This document shows positions 1 through 7,716 of a stretch of 46,512 bases of DNA, in pieces. The translations under genes and the position numbers were made by a program. The number at the start of each line of letters is the position of its first letter. Positions within the stretch are counted from its first letter, which is position 1. Source of the stretch: Parcubacteria group bacterium (GTDB lineage: Bacteria; Patescibacteriota; Minisyncoccia; Phycocordibacterales; Phycocordibacteraceae); contig JAQBQV010000005.1 in NCBI GenBank assembly GCA_028286825.1, forward strand, positions 1 to 46,512, in the 5' to 3' direction. The notes beneath the pieces were generated by a model. That model was not told the DNA's origin, did not search any database, and saw nothing but the letters and a program-made list of their open reading frames with translations.

Positions 1-552
1 TTTCCCGGCGAAGAGCCAGTTGATCGGGGTCACATGAAGCCATGAAAGAATGTTGAAGTCGCCGCAGACAATAGTTCGTTGTGTAGAATCGAGATGTGCG
101 AAGGCTCTTTGGAGTTCTTCAAGTCTCCAGAGCGGATGACCAAGTATTAAATGAAGACAGAACACCCGGACGACGCCTGACTGCGTTGAGACATCGGCAT
201 AGATACCATTACGATTACGGATTTTGGAAAAATGAAACGGCCTTAAGAGGCGTACGGCGAGTCGTGTGCGAAAAGGTAACGCGTCTTGATAGTCGCGGAA
301 GGGGATGGTCTCTTCCTTCAGGATCGGAAATTTAGAAAGTATGACATTGTATCCAGGATAAACCGCGTATGGAAAGATGCGCTCGACGTCAGTCACATAA
401 GCGAGGTGATACTTCGTTGCTTTTAGTTTAGTGAGCATTTCGGTTGGAACTTCCTGCAAGCAGAAAATATCGAAATCACTACCCGTGACATACTCAAAAG
501 CAGCATCAACTTCTTTCGAGCGGAAAAGCATGTTCCAAGAATAAATTTTCAT
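1..552 (-). CDS. Endonuclease/exonuclease/phosphatase (EEP) family protein, 3' end cut by window
   Basis: The visible 184 residues begin MKIYSWNMLFRSKE and carry the EEP metal and catalytic signatures in order: SWN at residues 5-7, LQE at about 42-44, the HL strand motif (CLHLILGH) near 131-138 and GDFN at about 164-167. EEP enzymes are metal-dependent phosphodiesterases (DNase I, exonuclease III and sphingomyelinase relatives); the fold does not reveal the substrate. The start at 552 is favoured by a CATAAT box 6 nt upstream, which lies inside the end of dprA, and by a GGAG between box and start. The gene continues past the left edge, so the C-terminal His motif is not visible. A second, unrelated-in-detail EEP gene lies at 9104. 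Confidence 0.85.
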   Translation of the reverse strand, partial: MKIYSWNMLFRSKEVDAAFEYVTGSDFDIFCLQEVPTEMLTKLKATKYHLAYVTDVERIFPYAVYPGYNVILSKFPILKEETIPFRDYQDALPFRTRLAVRLLRPFHFSKIRNRNGIYADVSTQSGVVRVFCLHLILGHPLWRLEELQRAFAHLDSTQRTIVCGDFNILSWLHVTPINWLFAGK

Positions 553-559
553 ATCTCCA

Positions 560-1417
560 TTATGCACGATGCCATGCCCCAAACTCTTCTTTGGTGAGTC
601 CACGTAGCTCGAGCGAGATGAGGGCAGTCATGACATCTCCGACATCTGCACTTACACGACGGAGGATCTCGTCGCGCGTCTTCGGTTCCTCGAGCATAGT
701 CCATATAACCAGTTCAGTGCCCTCAAGGTCACTCGGCGCATTCATGATGTCAGCTGACTCGCGAGGAGTGATCTTAAGCGCTTCAAGGATGTGAAGGGGC
801 TCGCTCACTAGGGTGGCTCCAAGGCGGATGAATAGATGGCTGCCAAACGAGTGTGGATCGCCGATGCGATGGGGGACGCAGAGCAGGTCACGATTGTACT
901 CACTTGCGAGCCGGGCGGTAATGAGGGTACCTGACTTCTCGCCAGCCTCAATCACTAGAACTGCATCTGAAAGCCCGGCCATAAGACGATTCCTCTCCGG
1001 GAAGTAATGGATTCGGGACGCTTCGTCCTGTGCGTACTCTGAGAGAAGTCCGCCACCTTTTTCGATGATTTCTTTTGCAAACGTACGATTGCTGCGCGGG
1101 TATATCACGTCATCACCAAGACCCGAGCCAGGTACTGCAAGGGTGTGGAGCCCAGCAGCGAGCGCGGCTTTGTGTGCGCACGTGTCAGTCCCAAGCGCCA
1201 AACCGCTCACAATAGAGATTGGATAGCCCGAAAGACCGCTGATTAATTTCTGGCACGCCTCTTCACCATAGCGGGTCATTGCACGACTCCCGACGACCGT
1301 GAGGAGCTTGGTGCCGGGCAAAGGCAGCTGGCCACGCATCCACAGCTGGTTAGGAGGCTGGGGTATTTGGAGAAGCTGCTTGGGCCACTGGCTCTTCGGT
1401 AACTCACGAACGTCCAT
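560..1417 (-). CDS. dprA: DNA-processing protein DprA (Smf family)
   Basis: DprA binds incoming single-stranded DNA during natural transformation and loads RecA. The 285-residue product has the Rossmann-like DprA core: GSRAMTRYG (about 46-54), SGLALGTDTCAHKAAL (about 71-86), SEYAQ, the family hallmark FPERNRLMAGLSDAVLVIEAG split over about 125-145, and GTLITARLA. A small C-terminal winged-helix-like segment (EEPKTRDEILRRV) ends the protein. The start at 1417 is chosen because TATACT lies 7 nt upstream on the minus strand; an in-frame extension to 1717 would overlap the opposite-strand zinc-ribbon gene and is not family-like. Adjacent to an EEP nuclease on the same strand. CPR cells often keep DprA together with type IV pili and ComEC for DNA uptake. 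Confidence 0.95.
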   Translation of the reverse strand: MDVRELPKSQWPKQLLQIPQPPNQLWMRGQLPLPGTKLLTVVGSRAMTRYGEEACQKLISGLSGYPISIVSGLALGTDTCAHKAALAAGLHTLAVPGSGLGDDVIYPRSNRTFAKEIIEKGGGLLSEYAQDEASRIHYFPERNRLMAGLSDAVLVIEAGEKSGTLITARLASEYNRDLLCVPHRIGDPHSFGSHLFIRLGATLVSEPLHILEALKITPRESADIMNAPSDLEGTELVIWTMLEEPKTRDEILRRVSADVGDVMTALISLELRGLTKEEFGAWHRA

Positions 1418-1501
1418 ATAAAGTAGTATAGCTAAAAATTTTACAGGGTATAAACGGGGTGGTATCTTCAAATTCGATTGATTTTTCACAAGGAGAGACG
1501 C

Positions 1502-1738
1502 ATGACGTTGCATTGCCCTAACTGTGGTTCCCCATTTGCTACTCCGCACAACGATGGCGATCCGTGTAGATCGTGTAAACAGGTATCGCCAAAACCAGCA
1601 GCCGATATTCCCGACTGTACGTGCGTTGGTCTCGGGTTTTTGATTCTCGGGGTCGGTCCGTTTGAACCCATCCAGGCAAATCCCGCATGCCCCGAGCACG
1701 GCGCTGAATTCATGCAACGTCTTTTGCTCTCCTCTTAA
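1502..1738 (+). CDS. Small zinc-ribbon protein, unknown function
   Basis: A 78-residue protein starting MTLHCPNCGSPF. It has a CPNC knuckle at residues 5-8, a CRSC pair near 25-28, then CTC and ACPEHG further on, so two zinc-ribbon-like Cys/His clusters are likely. No family is recognised. The ATG at 1502 follows a good Shine-Dalgarno (AAGGAGA at 1490-1496), unlike the leaderless neighbours, and the gene has its own terminator at 1746. It lies between dprA (opposite strand) and serS. This single-gene, SD-plus-terminator format recurs at 23126, 33619 and 37718. Confidence 0.75.
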   Translation: MTLHCPNCGSPFATPHNDGDPCRSCKQVSPKPAADIPDCTCVGLGFLILGVGPFEPIQANPACPEHGAEFMQRLLLSS

Positions 1739-1745
1739 ACCACGG

Positions 1746-1783
1746 CGCCGCGACCAGCAGGGTCGCGGCGAATTGTTTTATTT
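1746..1783 (+). terminator. Rho-independent terminator
   Basis: A 10-bp GC stem (1746-1755 with 1761-1770, CGCCGCGACC paired to its complement, loop AGCAG) is followed by AATTGTTTTATTTATTT. It closes the zinc-ribbon gene and separates it from serS. Confidence 0.9.
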
Positions 1784-1805
1784 ATTTGATATACTACTCA
1801 GCATT

Positions 1806-3074
1806 ATGCTCGACATTAAATTTATTCGGGAGAATGCGGAGCTTATTAAAGCGGGCGCCACTAAGAAGCGTATGGAGGTTGATATTGATCGGCTCTTAAT
1901 TGTTGACGATGAGCGCAAATTGATTCGTCAGGAGCTTGATGCTAAGAAGGCTGAACAGAACCGACGCAGCAACGAGATCCAGCTTTTGAAAGACGCTGAG
2001 CGGGAGAAGGTGATCGAGCAAATGAAGCATCTCAAAGACGGTATGGCCGAGAGCGAGGAACGACTTAAGGGCGTGATGGAGGAATGGCAGCGGCTCATGC
2101 TTACCGTGCCCAATATTCCTGATATGTCTGTCCCAGACGGTGAGAGTGATGCTGACAATATGGAAGTGAAGAAGTGGGGTGAACCTACCGTTTTTGATTT
2201 TGAACCAAAAGATCACGTCACCTTGATGACGAATCTCGGCATTGCCGACTTCGAGCGTGGTACGAAGGTTGCTGGTTTCCGCGGGTACTTTCTACGAGGT
2301 GATGGAGTGCTTCTTGCAAATGCCGTGTGGCAATTGGCTCTAAAACATTTTACTGCCAAAGGTCTTGAGCCACTTCTCGCGCCATCGCTTGTTCGTCGCG
2401 AAGTCTTCATGGGTAGCGGGTATTTGCCGCAAGGGGAAGAGGATCTCTATAAGACACAAGACGGCGACTATCTTGCTGGTACCGCTGAGGTAGCAACCAT
2501 GGGGTATTACATGAACGAGACCGTTGATCTTGAAAAGCTACCAATACAGTTTCTCGCATTCTCTCCTTGCTTTAGGCGCGAAGCGGGCGCACATGGGAAG
2601 GACGTTCGTGGGCTTATTCGCGTACACGAGTTCTTTAAGTGGGAGCAGGTTGTTCTCTGTAAGGCTGAGCACGACGAGACCGTAAAGATGCATGAGTGGC
2701 TAAATCGCAACACCGAAGAGTTTATCGAATTACTCAACATCCCTTATCACACGGTTGCCAATTGTGGCGGAGACCTCGGCCTCGGCCAGGTAAAAAAGTA
2801 TGATATCGAGCTATGGGTGCCTGGCGAGCAGACATATCGCGAAATAAGCTCCGCCTCGTACTTCCACGACTTCCAGACAAGACGACTAAACATTCGCTAT
2901 CGCGATGCAGAGGGCGAAATGAAGTTTGCTCACTCGCTTAACTCAACCGCAATTCCAACCCCGCGCATTCTCGTTTCAATCATAGAGAACTATCAACAAG
3001 CAGACGGTACGATTAAAGTGCCTCAGGCTCTCATCCCTTATGTCGGCAAGGACGTCATCGGGGGAGCGAGGTAG
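1806..3074 (+). CDS. serS: Seryl-tRNA synthetase
   Basis: Charges tRNA-Ser (and tRNA-Sec where present) with serine in the cytoplasm. The 422-residue product has the N-terminal long antiparallel coiled coil (about residues 30-105, rich in charged heptads) that grips the tRNA long arm, then the class II catalytic core: TxE loop (GTAEVA), motif 2 FRREAGAHGKDVRGL with HEF downstream, and motif 3 region NSTAIPTPRILVSIIENYQ. Length is normal for the family. The start at 1806 matches the conserved MLDIKFIREN opening; TATACT sits 10 nt upstream. The 3' end overlaps the next gene by up to 35 bp. Confidence 0.98.
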   Translation: MLDIKFIRENAELIKAGATKKRMEVDIDRLLIVDDERKLIRQELDAKKAEQNRRSNEIQLLKDAEREKVIEQMKHLKDGMAESEERLKGVMEEWQRLMLTVPNIPDMSVPDGESDADNMEVKKWGEPTVFDFEPKDHVTLMTNLGIADFERGTKVAGFRGYFLRGDGVLLANAVWQLALKHFTAKGLEPLLAPSLVRREVFMGSGYLPQGEEDLYKTQDGDYLAGTAEVATMGYYMNETVDLEKLPIQFLAFSPCFRREAGAHGKDVRGLIRVHEFFKWEQVVLCKAEHDETVKMHEWLNRNTEEFIELLNIPYHTVANCGGDLGLGQVKKYDIELWVPGEQTYREISSASYFHDFQTRRLNIRYRDAEGEMKFAHSLNSTAIPTPRILVSIIENYQQADGTIKVPQALIPYVGKDVIGGAR

Positions 3075-3876
3075 CGATCGGTTGCGTAATCGGCGGCGTC
3101 TTCGCCGCCGCCGCATCTTGATCCTCGTCGGCGTCCTTTTCGTCATTTTGATTGGCGATGGGATCTACGAACTCCATCAACCTTTTGCTCGTATCACGCA
3201 GGTCCATATATTTGGCGCTGACGAATCGCTTGCTGCTACAGCGCTCTCGGCTATGCGAGGGACCTATCTCGGTATCATCCCACGCGATTCCACCCTCTTC
3301 TATCCGGAAGACAAAATTCGCGAAGCGATTTTGAAAGGTAACCCTGATATTGCTGCGGTCTCATTGTTCCGCAATGGACTCAATGGCCTTTCTATCAGGG
3401 TTGATATGCGCGTCCCAATCGCTCGCTGGTGCGGCCGCTCGCCGACTCAAGGCGTTGAGGAATACTGTTATATATTTGATTCGAGCGGTCTTATTTATGC
3501 AGTCTATGCTTCAAGTACACCGACGCTGAACACATTTAAACTATACGCACCGCTTGTGGGAGAGGTAGAAGAACCTTTACAAGCCACCATTGCTGAAGCT
3601 CACACCTTGCCTGCGACGTTCGACTTCGCTCGTCAGGTGGGGACGCTCGGATCAGTGGTCGCACGTATTCGACTGCATGATGGAGAAGTTGATGACATTT
3701 TGACAAATGGTACACGCATTTCTTACGTACTCGGTGAAGAGAAGGCTGCGTATACCGCTCTGGTTTCAGCACAGGCAAATAGTAACCTTGTCGATGGGTC
3801 GGTGGAGTACATTGATCTTCGATTCGGAAGTAAAGTCTATGTAAAAAGAAAAGGAGCAGCAAGCAATGAGCTGTAG
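3040..3876 (+). CDS. FtsQ/DivIB-like membrane protein with POTRA-type domain
   Basis: A 278-residue single-pass protein: a very basic N-terminus (RLRNRRRLRRRR), one membrane helix (about 26-43, ILILVGVLFVILIGDGIY), then a region resembling a POTRA domain (ITQVHIFGADESL through VSLFRNGLNGLSIRV). This order (basic tail, one TM, POTRA, beta-rich C-part) is that of FtsQ/DivIB, a scaffold of the division machinery, but no division genes flank it and pairwise similarity is not obvious by eye. The ATG at 3040 overlaps serS by 35 bp; an alternative TTG at 3082 has a better Shine-Dalgarno (GGGGAGCGAGG, 3061-3071), giving 264 residues. Probably cotranscribed with serS. Confidence 0.6.
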   Translation: MSARTSSGERGSDRLRNRRRLRRRRILILVGVLFVILIGDGIYELHQPFARITQVHIFGADESLAATALSAMRGTYLGIIPRDSTLFYPEDKIREAILKGNPDIAAVSLFRNGLNGLSIRVDMRVPIARWCGRSPTQGVEEYCYIFDSSGLIYAVYASSTPTLNTFKLYAPLVGEVEEPLQATIAEAHTLPATFDFARQVGTLGSVVARIRLHDGEVDDILTNGTRISYVLGEEKAAYTALVSAQANSNLVDGSVEYIDLRFGSKVYVKRKGAASNEL

Positions 3877-3894
3877 GCAGCTTACTGCAATTTC

Positions 3895-3907
3895 TGATAC
3901 GGTATCA
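3895..3907 (+). promoter_or_regulatory. Perfect 6-1-6 palindrome just upstream of the dus start
   Basis: TGATAC-G-GTATCA ends 2 nt before the ATG of the tRNA-dihydrouridine synthase gene. It may be an operator, or simply contain a -10-like hexamer, in line with the short leaders elsewhere in the window. The function is inferred from position only. Confidence 0.35.
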
Positions 3908-3909
3908 AA

Positions 3910-4890
3910 ATGAAGTCATTTTGGAACAATCTATCTAAACCATTTTTTGTAATGGCACCGATGGCGGACGTCACTGACGCCGCCTTCCGCTCCCTCGTAG
4001 CCTTGCGAGGAGCCCCTGACGTATTTTGGACCGAATTCGTCTCAGCTGATGGGGTCTACCATACGCGCGAGATAGGGAAGTTGAAGGATGAGGAGAACCC
4101 GCTAATGCGGGATTTCATAAAGAGCGACGCTGAGAAGCCTATTGTGGCACAGATCTTCTCTAGTAATCCGGAGAATATCGCTTACGTGACCAAGCTCGTC
4201 GCTAAGCTTGGCTTTGACGGCGTCGATATCAATATGGGCTGCCCTGATCGCACTATTGAGAAGCAGGGTTGTGGGGCCGCAATGATTAAGACACCAAAAC
4301 TCGCTCAAGAGATCATTCGTGCTGCCCAGGTGGCTAGCGACATGCCCGTTTCAGTAAAGACGCGTGTTGGCTATAACAAAGAATCACTCGATGAGTGGCT
4401 ACCTGCACTCCTAGAGACACATCCGGCAGCAATCACACTTCACTTGCGCACTAGAAAAGAGATGTCGCTCGTGCCCGCGCAGTGGGAGCTAATGCAAAAG
4501 GCCGTCGAGATCCGTGACCGACTGAACCCGGCAGTGCTCCTCATTGGAAATGGAGACGTGCTGGATCTTGAAGATGCGAAGATGAAAGTAGCAGAGTCTG
4601 GTTGTGACGGAGCGATGATTGGCCGCGGAATGTTCGGTAACCCGTGGGTCTTTGCAGGTAGAAAACCAGAAGACACGCCGCTCGAAGAAAAGCTTGCGGC
4701 ACTTGTTGAGCTGGCTCACGGCTTTGAGAGGCTTACTCCGCCCAAAAACTTCTCTATCTTGAAAAAGCATATCAAGGCATTCGTGACTGGTTTTGATGGC
4801 GCAGCAGAGCTGCGTGCTCGGTTGATGGATGCTCAAAATGCGCCCCAAATAGAGGGCATTGTAACCTCACTTGACAAAGTAGTGTTATAG
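3910..4890 (+). CDS. dus: tRNA-dihydrouridine synthase (Dus family)
   Basis: FMN-dependent reduction of uridine to dihydrouridine in tRNA D-loops, using NADPH. The 326-residue protein has the Dus TIM-barrel markers: FVMAPMADVTDAAFR (13-27), the catalytic cysteine in NMGCPDRTIEKQGCGAAMIK (about 114-133), VSVKTRVGYN and HLRTR (phosphate and tRNA contacts), and GNGDV...GCDGAMIGRGMFGNPWVF near 240-280. It is most like the DusB branch, but the subfamily and the modified position cannot be fixed from motifs. A dyad-symmetric 13-mer lies directly before the start. Confidence 0.95.
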   Translation: MKSFWNNLSKPFFVMAPMADVTDAAFRSLVALRGAPDVFWTEFVSADGVYHTREIGKLKDEENPLMRDFIKSDAEKPIVAQIFSSNPENIAYVTKLVAKLGFDGVDINMGCPDRTIEKQGCGAAMIKTPKLAQEIIRAAQVASDMPVSVKTRVGYNKESLDEWLPALLETHPAAITLHLRTRKEMSLVPAQWELMQKAVEIRDRLNPAVLLIGNGDVLDLEDAKMKVAESGCDGAMIGRGMFGNPWVFAGRKPEDTPLEEKLAALVELAHGFERLTPPKNFSILKKHIKAFVTGFDGAAELRARLMDAQNAPQIEGIVTSLDKVVL

Positions 4891-5012
4891 AATGCAGAAT
4901 GTAGGTATCCGGGCTTGAGCCGTCTCCTCAACTGTGCTCGCCCCGATGTGGAGAGAGTGCTTGATTTGTCGCCTCACAGCGCCATTTCCAGGAAGCATTT
5001 TTTCCACTTCTT
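4891..5012 (+). other. Non-coding interval before dnaX, possible small RNA
   Basis: These 122 bp lie between dus and a strong terminator (5013-5040) with no convincing reading frame. Because the terminator is 50-70 bp downstream of unexplained sequence, a short transcript is possible. In several bacteria the signal-recognition-particle RNA gene lies just upstream of dnaX, and GGAAGCA occurs at 4991-4997, but the GNRA-capped hairpin that defines that RNA was not found, so I leave it unassigned. Confidence 0.3.
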
Positions 5013-5040
5013 CCGGCGCCCTGTGCGCCGGTTTTTTTTA
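5013..5040 (+). terminator. Rho-independent terminator
   Basis: Stem CCGGCGC/GCGCCGG (5013-5019 with 5025-5031, 5-nt loop) followed by a run of eight T. It separates dus and the interval after it from dnaX. Confidence 0.93.
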
Positions 5041-5082
5041 TTTATCTATACGAGTAACACTCTCTCGCGGTATACTTTTGTC

Positions 5083-6111
5083 ATGGCGCACCAGTCTCTT
5101 TATCGGATCCACCGCCCAGCAACGTTTAGCGACGTTGTGGGACAGGAGCAGGTGACGAAGCCACTTGAGGAAGCGGCTAAGAGCAAGTCGATCGGTCATG
5201 CATACCTTTTTGCCGGTAGCCGCGGGCTTGGTAAAACAAGTGTGGCGCGCATTTTTGCAGCCGCTATTGGTTGTACCGGGAATGACCTCTACGAGATCGA
5301 TGCCGCGAGTAACAATAGTGTCGAGGACATTCGCACCCTCACTGAGGGCGTGTACACACTCCCGTTTAACTCAACGTACAAGGTGTACATTCTCGACGAA
5401 GTGCACATGCTCTCGAAGGGCGCGTGGAACGCATTTCTTAAAACCCTTGAAGAGCCGCCAGCTCATGCTGTCTTTATCTTAGCGACGACTGAGCTCGAGA
5501 AGGTACCCGAGACTGTCCAGTCGCGATGCCAGGTGTTTGAGTTTAAGAAGCCAAACCGCTCGATGCTTGCGAAAATGGTAGCGGCAGTGGCACAGAAAGA
5601 AGGGTATGCACTCGCAGCTGACGCCAGTGATCTGATTTCAATGCTTGCTGGGGGTTCGTATCGCGATGCGCTCTCAGTACTCCAAAAGGTGATCGCAGGG
5701 ACTGACGATACGTCGATTTCGCGCGAGGTAGTCGAGGCAGCCACAGGCGCGCCCAAGCGAGAGCAGGTGCACGCTCTCCTCGCGGCTCTTTCCGCGAAGG
5801 ATCAGGCAAAGGCGCTGACAGCGGTCGAAACGGCTGCTAAAGGAGGTGCTGACATGAAGCTGTATCTTGAGCTGGTGCTTGAAGCGCTTAGGACGGTACT
5901 TCTCGTGCGCTATGCACCAGATTTACGATCGCAGCTTGAAGCGGAGTTTGGTAGTGACGAACTGACAGCACTCGATAAATTTGCCAAGGCGGAGGGTATC
6001 ACTCACAAGACTTTGCTTGCCTTTCTTACTGCCGCAGATCGGATTCGCTATGCGCCTATTCTTGCACTACCGCTCGAGCTTGCGGTACTTGAACTCTTTT
6101 CAGTCGCATGA
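5083..6111 (+). CDS. dnaX: DNA polymerase III clamp-loader subunit DnaX, short form without zinc module
   Basis: ATPase of the clamp loader. The 342-residue product starts MAHQSLYRIHRPATFSDVVGQ, has Walker A GSRGLGKTS (about 44-52), EIDAASNNSVEDIR, Walker B LDEVHMLS and the sensor-1 SRC motif (VQSRCQVFEF), then a collar-type domain; there is no tau-like C-terminus. Odd point: between Walker A and EIDAASNN, where DnaX normally has a four-cysteine zinc module of about 20 residues, the sequence goes straight from AAAIGC to TGNDLYEID, so only one cysteine remains. The start at 5083 has TATACT 6 nt upstream (leaderless type). The stop overlaps the next start by 4 bp (ATGA). Confidence 0.95.
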   Translation: MAHQSLYRIHRPATFSDVVGQEQVTKPLEEAAKSKSIGHAYLFAGSRGLGKTSVARIFAAAIGCTGNDLYEIDAASNNSVEDIRTLTEGVYTLPFNSTYKVYILDEVHMLSKGAWNAFLKTLEEPPAHAVFILATTELEKVPETVQSRCQVFEFKKPNRSMLAKMVAAVAQKEGYALAADASDLISMLAGGSYRDALSVLQKVIAGTDDTSISREVVEAATGAPKREQVHALLAALSAKDQAKALTAVETAAKGGADMKLYLELVLEALRTVLLVRYAPDLRSQLEAEFGSDELTALDKFAKAEGITHKTLLAFLTAADRIRYAPILALPLELAVLELFSVA

Positions 6112-6911
6112 CGAACGATTTGGGGCGTTGGGTCATAGTAATCATTGTCGCCGGGGCGTCAGCGGGTGGACTCTACTATGAATATCAGAGCATGCGGCCG
6201 TGCGTACGTCCGGTTGAATATGCAATTGGAGCAGTCGATCCGCGCTTTGGCGTCAGCACATCGACGCTTATGACTGAAGCGGCGCTTGCGGGAGCGATTT
6301 GGAACGAAGCAGCCGGTAAGTCGGTGCTCGTTTATGATCCCGAGGCCAAGATGAAAATAAATTTTGTATATGATGAGCGTGAGGCTAATGCGAAGAAGGG
6401 AAGTCAGATAACCCTTGAGCAAGATGCTCTTGATGCTGAACGTTCTCGAATCGATACTCTCGAAGCGCAGTTTAAGTCGAGACAAGACGCGTATAACAGC
6501 AGAGTCAAGATACTAAACGCTCGCGGCGGCGCAACGAAAGAGGAGGCAGTTCAGCTCGACGCGGAAAAGGCGTCGTTACAACAGCTTGCAAGCACAATAA
6601 ATTCGGGGGTAGCTAGCTACAACGCGGCCGTAAAAGCGCTAAATGGGACCGTTAATGAGTACAATAGAAGCGCCGGCCGCACCTTTGAAGAAGGTCAGTA
6701 CGTGCGCGACTCCGCTGGCGAGCGTATCAATATTTTCGAATTTATCGGGACGACACAACTCGAACGGGTTTTGGCACATGAGTTTGGCCACGCGATTGGC
6801 CTTGACCATAATGACAATCCAAAGTCGATTATGGCGGCAAAGAACGAGAGCGGTAACTTGGTCCCGACCAAGGACGACCTGGCCGCACTCGCCACCCTCT
6901 GTGGGGCTTAA
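6108..6911 (+). CDS. Membrane-anchored matrixin-like zinc metalloprotease
   Basis: A 267-residue protein with one N-terminal membrane helix (about 6-25), an extracytoplasmic part, a long helical insert (about 95-190, charged and coiled-coil-like) and a C-terminal zincin site, HEFGHAIGLDHND (about 226-238), which fits HExxHxxGxxH with three histidines and a catalytic glutamate; NPKSIMA downstream fits the metzincin Met-turn. Family knowledge: matrixin/peptidase M10-like proteases cleave extracellular proteins. The start overlaps the dnaX stop by 4 bp, suggesting translational coupling although the functions are unrelated. The coiled-coil insert inside the protease domain is unusual. Confidence 0.85.
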   Translation: MTNDLGRWVIVIIVAGASAGGLYYEYQSMRPCVRPVEYAIGAVDPRFGVSTSTLMTEAALAGAIWNEAAGKSVLVYDPEAKMKINFVYDEREANAKKGSQITLEQDALDAERSRIDTLEAQFKSRQDAYNSRVKILNARGGATKEEAVQLDAEKASLQQLASTINSGVASYNAAVKALNGTVNEYNRSAGRTFEEGQYVRDSAGERINIFEFIGTTQLERVLAHEFGHAIGLDHNDNPKSIMAAKNESGNLVPTKDDLAALATLCGA

Positions 6912-6941
6912 AAGCTGAGGGGATTAATGCTAAAGTCTAGA

Positions 6942-6966
6942 AACTGGAGGCTTCGGCCTCCAGTTT
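6942..6966 (+). terminator. Hairpin terminator abutting tRNA-Gln
   Basis: AACTGGAGGC, a TTCG tetraloop and the perfect complement (6956-6965), followed by the TTTT at 6964-6967. It closes the dnaX-protease unit and touches the tRNA 5' end at 6967; it might alternatively be part of the tRNA leader. Confidence 0.75.
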
Positions 6967-7040
6967 TGGGGGATCGTCTAATGGTAGGACACCAGCCTTT
7001 GAAGCTGAGAATCTTGGTCCGATTCCAAGTCCCCCAGCCA
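6967..7040 (+). tRNA. tRNA-Gln (anticodon TTG)
   Basis: A 74-nt cloverleaf with encoded CCA. The acceptor stem TGGGGGA pairs with TCCCCCA (U1-A72 as in other tRNA-Gln), the D arm is GTC...GAC with the AATGGTA loop, the anticodon loop CTTTGAA at 6997-7003 gives TTG at 6999-7001, and the T arm is CTTGG/CCAAG around TCCGATT. The outer anticodon-stem pair is a C-A mismatch. The repeat-delimited gene array starts directly downstream. Confidence 0.95.
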
Positions 7041-7058
7041 ATCGCCTATACTACGTAC

Positions 7059-7685
7059 ATGAATAAAATCGGGGAAGGGTACTACTACACTGTATACGAA
7101 ATGAGTCCAACTCGAGTGATGAAAAAAGAAACAAGTTATGAGAGTAAACTTGCGAAGCTTCAGAGTTGGTATGGGAATGATTCGCGGTTACTCGAAGAGA
7201 AAATATCTCACCTCGAAGAATCGTCGAAAAAGTCAATTGCACTTTCAAAACGACTTGCAGAGACGCCAGAGTTAAAGGCTGTATTAGGTAATCCTATGTT
7301 CGTCAATGACAGTGAGTACGAACAAGACAAGGCCACGTTGTTGGAATCGTTTCTTGATCAGGAAAACTTCCTACCCTTGCTTCACGAATACATACAAGCA
7401 AACTTTCTGCTTTGGGCTTTTGGATATGGGGACGTCGTCCATAACTTTACTTTCAATGCAGGAGTATCAGTCGTAACTAACAAGGTTATACTTCTGGACT
7501 TCAATGAGCTAACGCAAGATAAGGAGTCAATAGCTAAAGATATTGAAACCCAAAAATGGACAAATCAGGCTTCAATGCTTGGGCTAAAGCGTAAGTACCC
7601 TGATTTATATTCCCAAGTGGAAGCGCTCTTCGGATCAGGTTTTAACATAGATAATGTAGACAAATATTGGGCTAGCCGTTGCTAA
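7059..7685 (+). CDS. Protein-kinase-like (kinase-fold) protein, first gene of the array
   Basis: A 208-residue protein. Residues 4-12 (IGEGYYYTVYEM) look like a kinase glycine loop, KK (about 20-21) could supply the ATP lysine, and GYGDVVHNFTFN followed by NKVILLDFNELT near 130-160 resembles the HGDxxxxN...DFE catalytic and metal motifs of aminoglycoside/HipA-type kinases. This is motif reading, not a family assignment, and the substrate is unknown. TATACT lies 6 nt before the ATG at 7059, so a leaderless transcript starting 19 nt past tRNA-Gln is likely. AT-rich compared with the upstream core block. The stop at 7685 is 4 nt from repeat copy 1. Confidence 0.6.
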   Translation: MNKIGEGYYYTVYEMSPTRVMKKETSYESKLAKLQSWYGNDSRLLEEKISHLEESSKKSIALSKRLAETPELKAVLGNPMFVNDSEYEQDKATLLESFLDQENFLPLLHEYIQANFLLWAFGYGDVVHNFTFNAGVSVVTNKVILLDFNELTQDKESIAKDIETQKWTNQASMLGLKRKYPDLYSQVEALFGSGFNIDNVDKYWASRC

Positions 7686-7689
7686 GTTT

Positions 7690-7716
7690 GTTCCAACATC
7701 GTCCCAGACGGCCAGC
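7690..7716 (+). repeat. Array repeat, copy 1
   Basis: First of ten 26-27 bp direct repeats. It belongs to the early subtype (middle GTCCCAG rather than GTACCA), shared with copies 2 and 3. It starts 5 nt after the kinase-like gene's stop, and its last bases run into the dispersed element at 7713. Confidence 0.85.

Noticed and set aside
96-335. Plus-strand frame of 79 codons
   Set aside because: Antisense to the EEP-family gene, whose minus-strand frame carries the conserved motifs.
4983-5004. SRP (4.5S) RNA
   Set aside because: Only GGAAGCA matches; the GNRA tetraloop hairpin and the paired 5' strand were not found.
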